A stretch of 38,394 nt of DNA, from positions 1-38,394 of IMG/VR virus record IMGVR_UViG_3300023179_005725. One strand, 5' to 3'. Below the pieces are notes generated by a model. It was not told the DNA's origin. It made no database searches and saw only the letters and a list, made by a program, of their open reading frames with translations. The stretch comes from a virus. Both the position numbers and the translations under genes were made by a program. Below are positions 30,509 through 38,011 of the stretch, piece by piece (the stretch's first letter is position 1; each line of letters begins with the position of its first letter).

Positions 30509-32740
30509 ATGCGAAAGGCACGGGTGCGTTCAATGGCGGTTGGCAAGGTTCGGCGGATCACGCTCAAGCAGGCGAAGTCGTACCAGCGTTCGGTTCCGAA
30601 CGGCATGGGGGTCACCTCCATCGCTTCGGTGAATGGCCCGGGCGCGTACGGCCTGTCGGACTACACCGGCCGCTACGCGCAGACGCAGTCCATGCTGGGT
30701 CGCGGCATGCGCGTCGAGGACGCTCGCATGCTGCGGATGTTCCCGAACCCGTACGACCCGATCGGCGGAGCGTCGGCGGTGGTCGACCGCCCGACGCCGG
30801 AGCAGATGGAGGCGGCGCTGGAGCGTCGGCGTCCGCTGACGGGCGCTGCCAAGAAATCCGCCGAGCGCAAGCGAAAGCGCGAGGAGGCGGAGGCGCGCAA
30901 GGCTGCCGCGGAGGTGGAGCGCATGGCGGCTGCCGCCGCCAAGGCGGAAGCCGATCGGCTCGCGGCAGAGGCGGCGAAGGAAGAAAAGCAGGCCCGGTCC
31001 GAACGGGCGTCAACCGGACGGGCATCGTCCACATCAGGAGCGAGGAAGATGGCGAAGAAGAAGGCGAAGAAGAAGGGTCGCTCGAAGAGCAAGAAGAAGG
31101 CGCTGGTCGGCCGGAAGTACGGGCCGAAGGGCAAGTTCCAGTCGATTCGCGCCAGGGTCGGCAAGCGAACGGTGCGTACGTACGCCCGTGCGACGAAGAC
31201 CGGGGCGGCGAAGATCCCGACCTGGGCGCTGATCGGCGCGAAGAGCGCGCGCGAACTGAAGAAGGCCCAGGAGGAGATCATGGGTCCGCGCACGAAGCGC
31301 GCCGACTCGCTCCTCAACCGTCTCGACAAGCTCGCGAAGCTCCGCAAGAAGGCCGCGGAGTCCGTCCTGGAGGGCAAGTCGCTCTTCTACCCCAACGCCC
31401 GCGTCGTGTCCTACGAGGATCTGATGAACGAGAACGGCAAGAAGAAGAAGAAGAAGGCCAAGAAGTCGAAGGCGAAGAAGTCGGCGAAGGCGGCGAAGGC
31501 GGCCAAGAAGCACAAGGGCTACGGGCCGCACCTCACCAAGGCGCAGAAGAAGGCGAACAGCAAGCGCCGCTCGCGCGCCCGGTCGGAGATCAAGTCGCTC
31601 GCCAAGCTGCTCGGGGCGTTCAAGCCCGCGCGGTCGAAGAAGAAGACCGCGAAGAAGATCACCAAGATCCGCAAGAGCGCCCGCAAGGGTCTCACGGCGG
31701 TCAAGGCGTACTTCGCGAACGGCGGCGGGATGTACGACGCCAACGGCTACGGGATGTACGACGCCAACGGCCACGGGATGTACGACGAGAACGCCTACGG
31801 GATGTACGACGAGAACCGTCGTGGCCGCCACGGCCACGCTGGCCCTCGCCGTAGGGGCCGGAAGGGCTTCAAGAAGACCCGTCGGCGTCACTACGAGGAG
31901 AACGGCTTCGCCGGGACGCTCCTCGACGCCGTGAAGACCGGCAGCGTCGCGGTCGGCGGCTTCCTCGTCCACCGCGCGCTCGCGCACTTCGTCGATGACA
32001 TGGTGCTCGGCAAGGTGACCGCGCTCCAGTCGGGCACCGGGGCGAAGGTTCGTCCGATCCTCTCGGGCCTCATCACGATCGCGGCTGGCATCCCGCTCAC
32101 CGACATGGCGGGCAAGGGACTCTCGTCCGAGCAGCGCAACCTCGTCAAGACTGGCATGGTGGTCTCCTTCGTCCAGGGCGCGATCGTGTCCCTGCTGAAG
32201 GGGAACGAGTACGGCGACAAGGTCGTGGGCTACCTCGCGGGCTACCCGCAGGCGTACCGTGGCTACGGCGAGTACATGGCGACGTCCGGCATGGGTGAGT
32301 ACATGGCGACGTCCGGCATGGGCGAGTACATGGCCACCTCGGGCTTCGGCGCGTTCGAGCAGGCGGCTGCTGGCTACGGCGCGATCGAGCAGGCGGCTGC
32401 TGGCTACGGCGCGATCGAGCAGGCGGCTGCTGGCTACGGCGCGATCGAGCAGGCGGCGGCGGGCATGGGCGAGTACATGGCGACGGGCGTCCAGGGCATC
32501 GGTGACTACGATGTCCGCGCTCCCGCGGTGTACTCTGGCTACGGCCAGACCGACGAGGGCATCATGCCGAACACGAGCGCGGCGGAGTACGCGCTCTCCG
32601 TGGCCGAGGCTACCTCGGGCATCGGGGACGCGGGTGCTCTCTCGATCGTGAACCCGTCGGATCTCGCGGTCCCGGTGGGCGACGGCGCGGAGGCTCTCCG
32701 TACCGGCGTGCTCCAGGGCGGCGACGGCATCTTCGGCTGA
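30509..32740 (+). CDS. Lysine-rich, histone-like repeat protein with membrane segments
   Basis: 743 residues from ATG 30509 (ATG 30533 is an alternative; neither has a strong ribosome-binding site). Regions: basic N-terminus; Ala/Glu/Lys helix (120-170); several Lys/Ala/Ser runs of histone-H1-like character (KMAKKKAKKKGRSKSKKKA; KKKKKKAKKSKAKKSAKAAK); four 8-residue units GMYDANGY or variants (about 407-438); a basic patch (GPRRRGRKGFKKTRRRH). Two or three hydrophobic segments follow (AVKTGSVAVGGFLVHRALAHF; ILSGLITIAAGIPL; TGMVVSFVQGAIVSLL), then three GEYMATSGM units and four G[YF]GA[IF]EQAAA units. Codons are strongly biased to GC-ending forms, as in highly expressed genes. A DNA-condensing virion protein tied to a membrane is a reasonable inference; no family recognised. 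Confidence 0.8.
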   Translation: MRKARVRSMAVGKVRRITLKQAKSYQRSVPNGMGVTSIASVNGPGAYGLSDYTGRYAQTQSMLGRGMRVEDARMLRMFPNPYDPIGGASAVVDRPTPEQMEAALERRRPLTGAAKKSAERKRKREEAEARKAAAEVERMAAAAAKAEADRLAAEAAKEEKQARSERASTGRASSTSGARKMAKKKAKKKGRSKSKKKALVGRKYGPKGKFQSIRARVGKRTVRTYARATKTGAAKIPTWALIGAKSARELKKAQEEIMGPRTKRADSLLNRLDKLAKLRKKAAESVLEGKSLFYPNARVVSYEDLMNENGKKKKKKAKKSKAKKSAKAAKAAKKHKGYGPHLTKAQKKANSKRRSRARSEIKSLAKLLGAFKPARSKKKTAKKITKIRKSARKGLTAVKAYFANGGGMYDANGYGMYDANGHGMYDENAYGMYDENRRGRHGHAGPRRRGRKGFKKTRRRHYEENGFAGTLLDAVKTGSVAVGGFLVHRALAHFVDDMVLGKVTALQSGTGAKVRPILSGLITIAAGIPLTDMAGKGLSSEQRNLVKTGMVVSFVQGAIVSLLKGNEYGDKVVGYLAGYPQAYRGYGEYMATSGMGEYMATSGMGEYMATSGFGAFEQAAAGYGAIEQAAAGYGAIEQAAAGYGAIEQAAAGMGEYMATGVQGIGDYDVRAPAVYSGYGQTDEGIMPNTSAAEYALSVAEATSGIGDAGALSIVNPSDLAVPVGDGAEALRTGVLQGGDGIFG
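31727..31822 (+). repeat. Four 24-bp tandem repeats (GMYDxNxx)
   Basis: Four in-frame 24-base units, each beginning GGGATGTACGAC, encode GMYDANGY, GMYDANGH, GMYDENAY and GMYDENRR. They separate the lysine-rich part from the membrane part of the 30509 protein. Confidence 0.85.
32267..32488 (+). repeat. Tandem 27-bp and 30-bp repeats (GEYMATSGM, GYGAIEQAAA)
   Basis: Three 27-base units (32267-32347) encode GEYMATSGM/F. Four overlapping-start 30-base units (32342-32461) encode GFGAFEQAAA then three GYGAIEQAAA, followed by one diverged GMGEYMATG. DNA copies are nearly identical, so copy number probably varies between related genomes. Confidence 0.85.
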
Positions 32741-32756
32741 TCACCGAAGTGAGAAC

Positions 32757-32789
32757 GGCCCGCCATGCTGAAACCCAGCGTGGCGGGCC
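32757..32789 (+). terminator. Intrinsic terminator after the repeat protein gene
   Basis: A 14-bp stem (GGCCCGCCATGCTG with CAGCGTGGCGGGCC, one G-T pair), loop AAACC, starts 16 bases after the stop and is followed by TGTTCTGCATCATTCTGT. This is the clearest terminator in the window and isolates the repeat protein gene from the capsid-type genes. Confidence 0.75.
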
Positions 32790-32849
32790 TGTTCTGCATC
32801 ATTCTGTAAGTAGTCCCTGTACGCAACGTGCAGTAACTACGGAGACGTT

Positions 32850-34043
32850 ATGGCGAAGCTCACCAACGTGCGCGAACGGGTCCATCAGCCCTTCAGAGAT
32901 ACGCTGATTCGCACCTCGGGCCTGTACCCGTCGGCAGTGCAGGATCGTACGGACCTGTTCACCAAGGCGGGGAAGAACGACGCGGAGAGCAACCTGAAGA
33001 ACGGCTCGACGCTTCCGAGCGACCAGAGCATGGTCGTGCTCGCGCTGCGGGTGTTCACCTGGTTCCGCGCGTCGCAGCTTCGCCCGTTTCCGGTGTGCTG
33101 CGACTTCCGGCCCGGTCCTAGCGTGGCCAGTCCGGCTGGCGGCTCGTCGCTGAACGAGCAGCAGATCCTGATTGCCGCGCGGCCGGATGGGCCGTGTACC
33201 TCGACGGTTCTGCTGTGCAACGGCGACATTCAGCCGACGGCCGACTGCAACACCCTCGCTCCGATTCTCAACGGGTCGGCGATCGGTAACTACGAGGACG
33301 TCTATCGCCTGCACTGGCAGGCGGAAGAGCAGCTGCTGTGGAGCTTCGGCTCCGGGCAGAAGTTCTCGCTCACGAGCATGCCCACGGCGTACTTTCCGTA
33401 CGGTGGGGGTATCTACGGCGACATGGGTCACGCAGGCACGGCCTGCTGCGCGGCTATCGTGTTGGAGTCGACGGGTTCGCCCAGTGCACCGCCGGTCATT
33501 CGTGGCCTGGGCGGGTGCTGCGCCGGATCTGTGATCGGGGTCAGCGTGGAGTTGTCGGAGTCGCCTGGGAGCTATGTCGTCACTGTCGAAGGCAAGGGGA
33601 TCGCATCGTTCACGGCCACGATCCCGGCCTCCAGCTTCCCGATCACGTTCCAGGTTGGTCCGGACGGGGGCGATCCCTGCCTGGAGATCACGCTGTACGC
33701 GCCGACGCCTGGCATCGCTCCGATTTCCGGGCCGTTGTACGCCTACTTGTACGAAATCCGCCGCGATTGCTCCTGCGGGCCGCTGATTCACTGGGAAAAT
33801 GGCACGCCGGACCACAGCGGGATCCTCCGCTTGGCTCGGGCGATTCTGTTGCCGCCGAGGCAGAATGTGCTCTGCCAGGCGCAGATCGTTCGGCTTCCCG
33901 ACGGCGGCAACGCTGGCACGTTCGGCTCCACGCAGGGGTCGCGCGACATGCTCTCGCTCACGGGCAACCTCAACGCCGTGGACGCGCTCCAGAAGGTGAT
34001 CAGCTTCACCTTCGACGGCCTCTTCAGCCGAGACGTTCAGTAA
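32850..34043 (+). CDS. Candidate major capsid protein, large paralogue
   Basis: 397 residues, ATG 32850 with GGAG 5 bases upstream. It shares nearly all of the smaller 34201 protein: MAKLTNVRERVHQPFRDTLI, SNLKNGSTLPSDQSMVVLAL, NYEDVYRLHWQAEEQLLWSF, TAYFPYGGG, then DHSGILRLARAILLPPRQNV and KVISFTFDGLFSRDVQ at the C-terminus. Between YFPYGGGIYG (190) and LIHW (312) it carries about 120 extra residues, beta-rich and Cys-containing (ACC, GGCC, CSC), absent from the paralogue; a shorter divergent stretch lies at 76-140. The pattern of paired strands suits a jelly-roll capsid subunit. Capsid identity is inferred from position, paralogy and fold pattern, not from a named match. A GTAACTAC site lies 10 bases upstream. 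Confidence 0.65.
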   Translation: MAKLTNVRERVHQPFRDTLIRTSGLYPSAVQDRTDLFTKAGKNDAESNLKNGSTLPSDQSMVVLALRVFTWFRASQLRPFPVCCDFRPGPSVASPAGGSSLNEQQILIAARPDGPCTSTVLLCNGDIQPTADCNTLAPILNGSAIGNYEDVYRLHWQAEEQLLWSFGSGQKFSLTSMPTAYFPYGGGIYGDMGHAGTACCAAIVLESTGSPSAPPVIRGLGGCCAGSVIGVSVELSESPGSYVVTVEGKGIASFTATIPASSFPITFQVGPDGGDPCLEITLYAPTPGIAPISGPLYAYLYEIRRDCSCGPLIHWENGTPDHSGILRLARAILLPPRQNVLCQAQIVRLPDGGNAGTFGSTQGSRDMLSLTGNLNAVDALQKVISFTFDGLFSRDVQ

Positions 34044-34054
34044 GTACAAGTCGC

Positions 34055-34192
34055 TTGACAGGGTGTTCCTGATCAAGTACGAATAGCAACAACGCGCTGC
34101 GTGTGTGCTCTGGGCACGCAGCGCGCAACTCTCCAGAGCGAGGAGCCTGCGGTCGAACGGGAACCAAGCCCGACCAACATGGTAACCGCAGG
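34055..34192 (+). promoter_or_regulatory. Promoter and structured leader of the small capsid-type gene
   Basis: TTGACA (34055-34060), 17 bases, TACGAA (34078-34083). The predicted leader of about 110 bases holds a hairpin with perfect 10-bp arms (34094-34103 with 34115-34124) and a larger stem with 8-bp arms (34146-34153 with 34185-34192) that ends one base before GTAGATAC (34193-34200) and the ATG at 34201. The structure may stabilise a very abundant message or control its translation. Confidence 0.65.
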
Positions 34193-34200
34193 GTAGATAC

Positions 34201-34977
34201 ATGGCGAAGCTCACCAACGTGCGCGAGCGGGTGCACCAGCCCTTCCGCGATACTCTCATTCGTAGCTCCGGCTACTACGCGTCGAACGTCCAGGACCGCA
34301 CCGAGCTGTTCACCCAGGCGGGCAAGGACGACGGCGCGTCGAACCTCAAGAACGGCTCGACGCTGCCCAGCGACCAGTCGATGGTCGTCCTGGCGCTCCG
34401 CGTCTTCACGTGGTTCCGCGCTTCGGTGGCGCGCGGCGCGACGGTCGACTGCTCGGGCACGGGCGCGGGTCCGTTCGTCCTCACGTCGAACGGCGACTAC
34501 AACGCGGCGACCGTCCAGTGCGGCGGCACGGGCGTGCAGACGCTGAACGGCCAGGCCGTCGGCAACTACCAGGACGTCTACCGCCTCCACTGGCAGGCGG
34601 AGGAGCAGCTGCTCTGGTCGTTCGGGTCGGGCCAGAAGCTGTCGCTCACGAGCATGCCCACGGCGTACTTCCCGTACGGCGGCGGCCTGTTCGGCAACAA
34701 CGGCGGCGTCACGGATCTGATTCACTGGGGAAACGGCACGCCGGACCACAGCGGTATCCTCCGCCTGGCCCGTGCGATTCTCTTGCCGCCTCGCCAGAAC
34801 GTCCTCTGCCAGGCGCAGATCGTGAACCTGCCGGACGGCGGGAACGCGGGCATCTTCGGCTCCACGCAGGGGTCGCGGAACATGCTCTCGCTCACGAGCA
34901 ACCTCAACGCGGTCGACCTCGTCAACAAGGTCATCTCGTTCACGTTCGACGGCCTCTTCAGCCGCGACGTCCAGTAA
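34201..34977 (+). CDS. Candidate major capsid protein, small paralogue
   Basis: 258 residues, ATG 34201. It has the same N-terminal 75 residues and C-terminal 90 residues as the 32850 protein, with only a short loop (GNNGGVTD, about 165-172) where that protein has its extra domain. Strands are plausible at SMVVLALRVFTWF, YRLHWQAEEQLLWSF, ILRLARAILLPP, VLCQAQIV and KVISFTFDG. It has its own strong promoter and structured leader, and codons are strongly GC-ending, suggesting it is the most expressed capsid-type protein. Paired large and small paralogous capsid proteins are known in tailless membrane viruses such as P23-77, though there the two are far more diverged. Identity here is inference. 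Confidence 0.65.
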   Translation: MAKLTNVRERVHQPFRDTLIRSSGYYASNVQDRTELFTQAGKDDGASNLKNGSTLPSDQSMVVLALRVFTWFRASVARGATVDCSGTGAGPFVLTSNGDYNAATVQCGGTGVQTLNGQAVGNYQDVYRLHWQAEEQLLWSFGSGQKLSLTSMPTAYFPYGGGLFGNNGGVTDLIHWGNGTPDHSGILRLARAILLPPRQNVLCQAQIVNLPDGGNAGIFGSTQGSRNMLSLTSNLNAVDLVNKVISFTFDGLFSRDVQ

Positions 34978-35107
34978 TACGTACAGAAGCCTAACGGCTT
35001 CCTGCGTACTACCGGCAGACGACCCCCTCGGGCCTGTTTCGGCAGGCTCGGGGGGAGCGTCCTCTATGTAGGACGAACCTCGGCGCAGAGCCGAGAGGAG
35101 AACAGTC
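34978..35107 (+). promoter_or_regulatory. Four-hairpin intergenic leader
   Basis: Between the small capsid-type gene and 35108 are four successive stem-loops: 34986-35001 (6 bp), 35023-35054 (GC-rich with a bulge), 35057-35074 (CGTCCT/AGGACG, 6 bp perfect) and 35078-35094 (CTCGGC/GCCGAG). AGGAG follows 7 bases before the next ATG. No clear promoter boxes. The first hairpin may be a weak terminator; the others look like processed or translation-controlling leader structure. Confidence 0.65.
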
Positions 35108-36184
35108 ATGGCATACGGTCAGTTTCCCCCGGGTGGCGGCTTCCCTGGCGGCGCAGATCCCATCTCGCAGATGCGGTCTGATCTTGCGCGGCTTCGTCAG
35201 GACTTCGAGAGCCGCTACGGCAACATCGCGCAGCACATCCGTCGTCGCGACGATGTCCTGGAGAACGCATCCCGCAAGCTCGGTGAGATCGCCGCTGCGG
35301 TGGACGTGCTCAAGACGACGCGCTTCGGCATCGACGACGCCCCCGGCCTCGTGCGGATCGAGAACATTCCCGGCCGTCGCGTCCCGTTCACGTTCCTGGT
35401 CGACATCCCGATCGGCGCGAACACGACCAGCATCCAGCAGGGGTCGCTGACGATCTCGCAGGAAGGCCCGTTCGTCGCCGTGAAGCGCATGGCGACGTTC
35501 CAGAGCGCCTTCGAGTTCCAGGTCAACCCGATCAACGGCATCATCGACAGCCCGGCCAGGTATTCCGGCCGTAGCTTCGGTCGGTTCCGTCCGGTGAGTT
35601 CGGCGTGGGATCTGCTCGACGCGCAGGGGCCGATCAAGCAGGATCCTGCTTTGCAGTTGGGTCTCGGGCTGACGCCGCCGTCCGCAATCTCCGACGGCCT
35701 TCCCGCGTTCACTAGTTCCGCGAGCGGCTTCCGCACGATGGAGTTCGACGGTCGCATCGCCGTGATCAACGCCGGGTCGAGCTACCCGCGCCAGAACATC
35801 CCGGTTCCGTCGGCGTTCTGGTCGATGTCGATCAACGCGCCGTGGGATCTGGGCGCGCTCGACTTCTTCGAGCGTGGCGAGGTCATCACCGTGCAGGTCA
35901 GCCCGACGCACGTGAACAATCCGCCCGTCGGCAACGCCGATGGCAAGAACATCTACTTCGGTCAGCTGCTCGCTCCGGCGGGTTCCGTGATCGGCTTCCC
36001 CTTCCTCTCGGGGCAGTACGATCCTCACGAGGGTATCGTCACGCCGGGTGCCTACGTCTTAGACAACGGCGTCGACCCCGTAGTGGTCGGCACGGCGCAG
36101 ACGGACCCGATCGTGCGGTTGCCGGACGGCATCCTCACCCTCGGCTGGGAAGGCTACCGTATCATCCAGCCGGTGGCTCCCTGA
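35108..36184 (+). CDS. Structural-type protein: N-terminal coiled coil, beta-rich body
   Basis: 358 residues, ATG 35108 with AGGAG 7 bases upstream. Residues 1-18 are Gly/Pro-rich, 20-75 are helical with heptads (MRSDLARLRQDFESRY; VLENASRKLGEIAAAVDVLK), and the rest is beta-rich with aromatic and Asn/Gly turns (VPFTFLVDIPIGANTTS; GSLTISQEGPFVAVKRMATF; ILTLGWEGYRIIQPVAP). No membrane span, no Cys. Placed directly after the capsid-type pair and coupled to 36184 by TGATG. A minor capsid, penton, spike or second-layer protein is likely; no family recognised. Confidence 0.72.
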   Translation: MAYGQFPPGGGFPGGADPISQMRSDLARLRQDFESRYGNIAQHIRRRDDVLENASRKLGEIAAAVDVLKTTRFGIDDAPGLVRIENIPGRRVPFTFLVDIPIGANTTSIQQGSLTISQEGPFVAVKRMATFQSAFEFQVNPINGIIDSPARYSGRSFGRFRPVSSAWDLLDAQGPIKQDPALQLGLGLTPPSAISDGLPAFTSSASGFRTMEFDGRIAVINAGSSYPRQNIPVPSAFWSMSINAPWDLGALDFFERGEVITVQVSPTHVNNPPVGNADGKNIYFGQLLAPAGSVIGFPFLSGQYDPHEGIVTPGAYVLDNGVDPVVVGTAQTDPIVRLPDGILTLGWEGYRIIQPVAP

Positions 36185-36972
36185 TGTTCCCTCGGTCGGC
36201 CCCCGACCGATCGTTTCCTGTCCCGTCGCGTGTCTTCGGTCAGGACGCTGGCACCCCTGGGCAGGGATCGGAGCCGTTCGCGGTTCACCAGCCGGGTGGC
36301 GCACTGCTTCAGCAGGTGCTCCACCCGAGCATCACGGTGTTCGACCAGATGTTCCGGACGCTCCCGGACGACGGCTGGTACAACCCCGGCGTAGCTCCGC
36401 AGCGTCCTGTCCAGTTCGAGCTTGGCTCGTTCAAGGTGCCTGCCGGAGTTCACCTCTGGCTGATGGGGTACCAGTTCTCGGTGTACCGCCTGTCGGGCAC
36501 GGACGCGGGCGACTACGTGCCCGCCGAGGACGCGCGTTTCTCGAACGTGCTCGGCTGGGATCTTACGCTCGACGGCAAGCGCCCGGCGTCGCTGCTGTTT
36601 CAGCTGGACCCGATCCCGGTCCAGACGACGCGCCAGCAGTTCGAGCCGCAGCTGAACCCGCTGTCGGCAAGCGCGGACATCTTCGCGGAGTCGCGAGCGG
36701 TGCGGGCGCAGTTCAACCGCGCCGCAGCCAACAGCTTCGCGAGCACCGCGAACCCCGGCACGTCGCTGCTTCCGAACCGCGCGCGCCGCGTCGGCCCTGC
36801 GGCTCCGGCTCCGTTCACGTACGTATGCCGCGAGGGCGTGAGCGTCGCGCTCGGCTGCGTGATCTTCCGTCCGGTGCCGACGCCGCTGGCGTTCGTGCAG
36901 GGCGAACTCTTCGGGTACCTCGTGCAGACGAACATGAGCGACTCGCTCCAGAACCGTCTGCGGCCCCGGTAA
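36184..36972 (+). CDS. Beta-rich structural-type protein
   Basis: 262 residues from ATG 36184, sharing a base with the upstream stop; the longer in-frame extension re-reads the neighbour. A disordered N-terminus (1-40), then strands (PVQFELGSFKVPAGVHLWLMGYQFSVYRLSG; NVLGWDLTLDGKRPASLLFQLDPIPV), a helical insert (SASADIFAESRAVRAQFNRAAAN) and a final beta region (VSVALGCVIFRPVPTPLAFVQGELFGYLVQT). Translational coupling with 35108 suggests the two proteins form one complex, such as a vertex or a heteromeric capsid layer. Family not recognised. Confidence 0.72.
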   Translation: MFPRSAPDRSFPVPSRVFGQDAGTPGQGSEPFAVHQPGGALLQQVLHPSITVFDQMFRTLPDDGWYNPGVAPQRPVQFELGSFKVPAGVHLWLMGYQFSVYRLSGTDAGDYVPAEDARFSNVLGWDLTLDGKRPASLLFQLDPIPVQTTRQQFEPQLNPLSASADIFAESRAVRAQFNRAAANSFASTANPGTSLLPNRARRVGPAAPAPFTYVCREGVSVALGCVIFRPVPTPLAFVQGELFGYLVQTNMSDSLQNRLRPR

Positions 36973-37151
36973 AGTCATGCTCTCGATCGACCTGCTCGCT
37001 AACCAGAACCAGGCGTCGGCCGACGATGTGTCGTCGCCTGCGAGCGACTGTGCGGGCGTCGGTCGAGAGCGTGAAGTCTCGTACCTACTCAAGTGAAAGC
37101 TATCGTGATACGGTAGCTACGAAACGAAGTTACGAAACGAACAGGACGCCC
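36973..37151 (+). other. Structured intergenic region with direct repeats
   Basis: No convincing gene. A long foldback pairs 36979 onward (GCTCTCGA then CGACC) with GGTCGAGAGC ending about 37071. Downstream are two GTANNTAC palindromes (37081-37088, 37113-37120), the 16-base element shared with 24321-24336, and a direct repeat TACGAAACGAA at 37118-37128 and 37131-37141, 11-22 bases before the ATG. A 39-codon frame (36977-37096) lies in the hairpin but lacks a ribosome-binding site. It may be a promoter/operator or a small structured RNA. Confidence 0.55.
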
Positions 37152-37703
37152 ATGAGCTACATCACCTACGGAACCAGCGGCCTCGGCGCTTACTACACGT
37201 CCCCCGTTCGTCGTGTGGCTCCGAGCTACAGCGGCTTCGGTGCGCCGGACGCCGGGTTCGACCCTGCGTCGCTGTTCGCTCAGTGGCAGGCATGGCTGCC
37301 GATCTGCGCTCCGCTGAAAGGCAAGGCCACCTGCACCGATCCGGGGAAGAAGGCGTCTGTCGGCATCGTTCAGGCGGCGCTGCTCGCGGCCGGATTCGAC
37401 CCGAAGGGTGTCGACGGAACCTGGGGAACCAACAGCCGTGCGGCTTGGGCGGCCTTCGCACGCTCCAACCCCGGTGTGACGCCGAGTGGAGACTCCTACG
37501 AGTCGTTCACGCTCTCAGACTTCCAGACCCTCGCGCGCAAGGCGTACGGATGGATGGGTGGTTCCGGTGGTGCCTCGACTGCTGGCATGCTCGGCGGAGG
37601 CCGCGGTATCCTGCTCATCGGAGTCGCCGCGGTCGCCGTAGCGACGATCGCCGTGGTTACGTCGAAGCGCAAGAGGGGCGCCGGGTCTAGCTCGGTGGCG
37701 TGA
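37152..37703 (+). CDS. Tail-anchored protein with peptidoglycan-binding-like domain
   Basis: 183 residues, ATG 37152. Residues about 66-130 resemble a PG_binding_1-type domain: SVGIVQAALLAAGFDPKGVDGTWG and TNSRAAWAAFARSNPG, including the VDGxWGxxxxxAxxxF signature. Two Cys (PICAPLKGKATC) precede it and may pair. A Gly/Ser linker leads to a span (GILLIGVAAVAVATIAVVTS) and the basic tail KRKRGAGSSSVA. It is paralogous to the protein starting at 38012 (FDPASLFAQW against FDPAAVWTKW). Likely a membrane-tethered virion protein contacting the cell wall (inference). Confidence 0.74.
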   Translation: MSYITYGTSGLGAYYTSPVRRVAPSYSGFGAPDAGFDPASLFAQWQAWLPICAPLKGKATCTDPGKKASVGIVQAALLAAGFDPKGVDGTWGTNSRAAWAAFARSNPGVTPSGDSYESFTLSDFQTLARKAYGWMGGSGGASTAGMLGGGRGILLIGVAAVAVATIAVVTSKRKRGAGSSSVA

Positions 37704-37951
37704 ACGTGAGCGCAGCCCCGCAGGTATCCGTTGCGGACATGATTCAGGTGGCGAAGGAAGGTTCGCCGCTCCTGATCAATGCCGTGTCGCGATTGGCCGG
37801 GCTGGGCGCGGCAGAGCAGAACGCTCTCGCGAACAAGGGTGTTCCGGGCTGGGCGTGGGCTGCACTGGCGGGCACGGTAGGTGTCATCGTAGGCATCCGA
37901 TGGTATCGCGCAAGACCAGAACAGGTGCCTGCGTGGATCGTAGGCAAGTAG
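37700..37951 (+). CDS. Small single-span membrane protein
   Basis: 83 residues from GTG 37700, overlapping the previous stop as GTGA; a second GTG two codons on is an alternative. The N-terminal 45 residues are helical and soluble (VADMIQVAKEGSPLLINAVSRLAGLG). One span (WAWAALAGTVGVIVGIRW, about 51-68) is followed by a short tail (YRARPEQVPAWIVGK). A virion-membrane protein by context. No family recognised. Confidence 0.7.
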   Translation: MNVSAAPQVSVADMIQVAKEGSPLLINAVSRLAGLGAAEQNALANKGVPGWAWAALAGTVGVIVGIRWYRARPEQVPAWIVGK

Positions 37952-38011
37952 GGCGATCGTCGCGTACACAAAATCTGTCAGAACGCCTCCTCTCTAACAA
38001 GGGCAAGTGAC

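Noticed and set aside
32799-34259. 486-codon minus-strand frame opposite the capsid-type gene
   Set aside because: Runs through the promoter region and hairpins of the 34201 gene and is antisense to a conserved paralogous protein; a similar shadow appears opposite 34201.
36977-37096. 39-codon frame after the 36184 gene
   Set aside because: No ribosome-binding site, and it lies inside a long foldback; retained only as a note in the intergenic entry.
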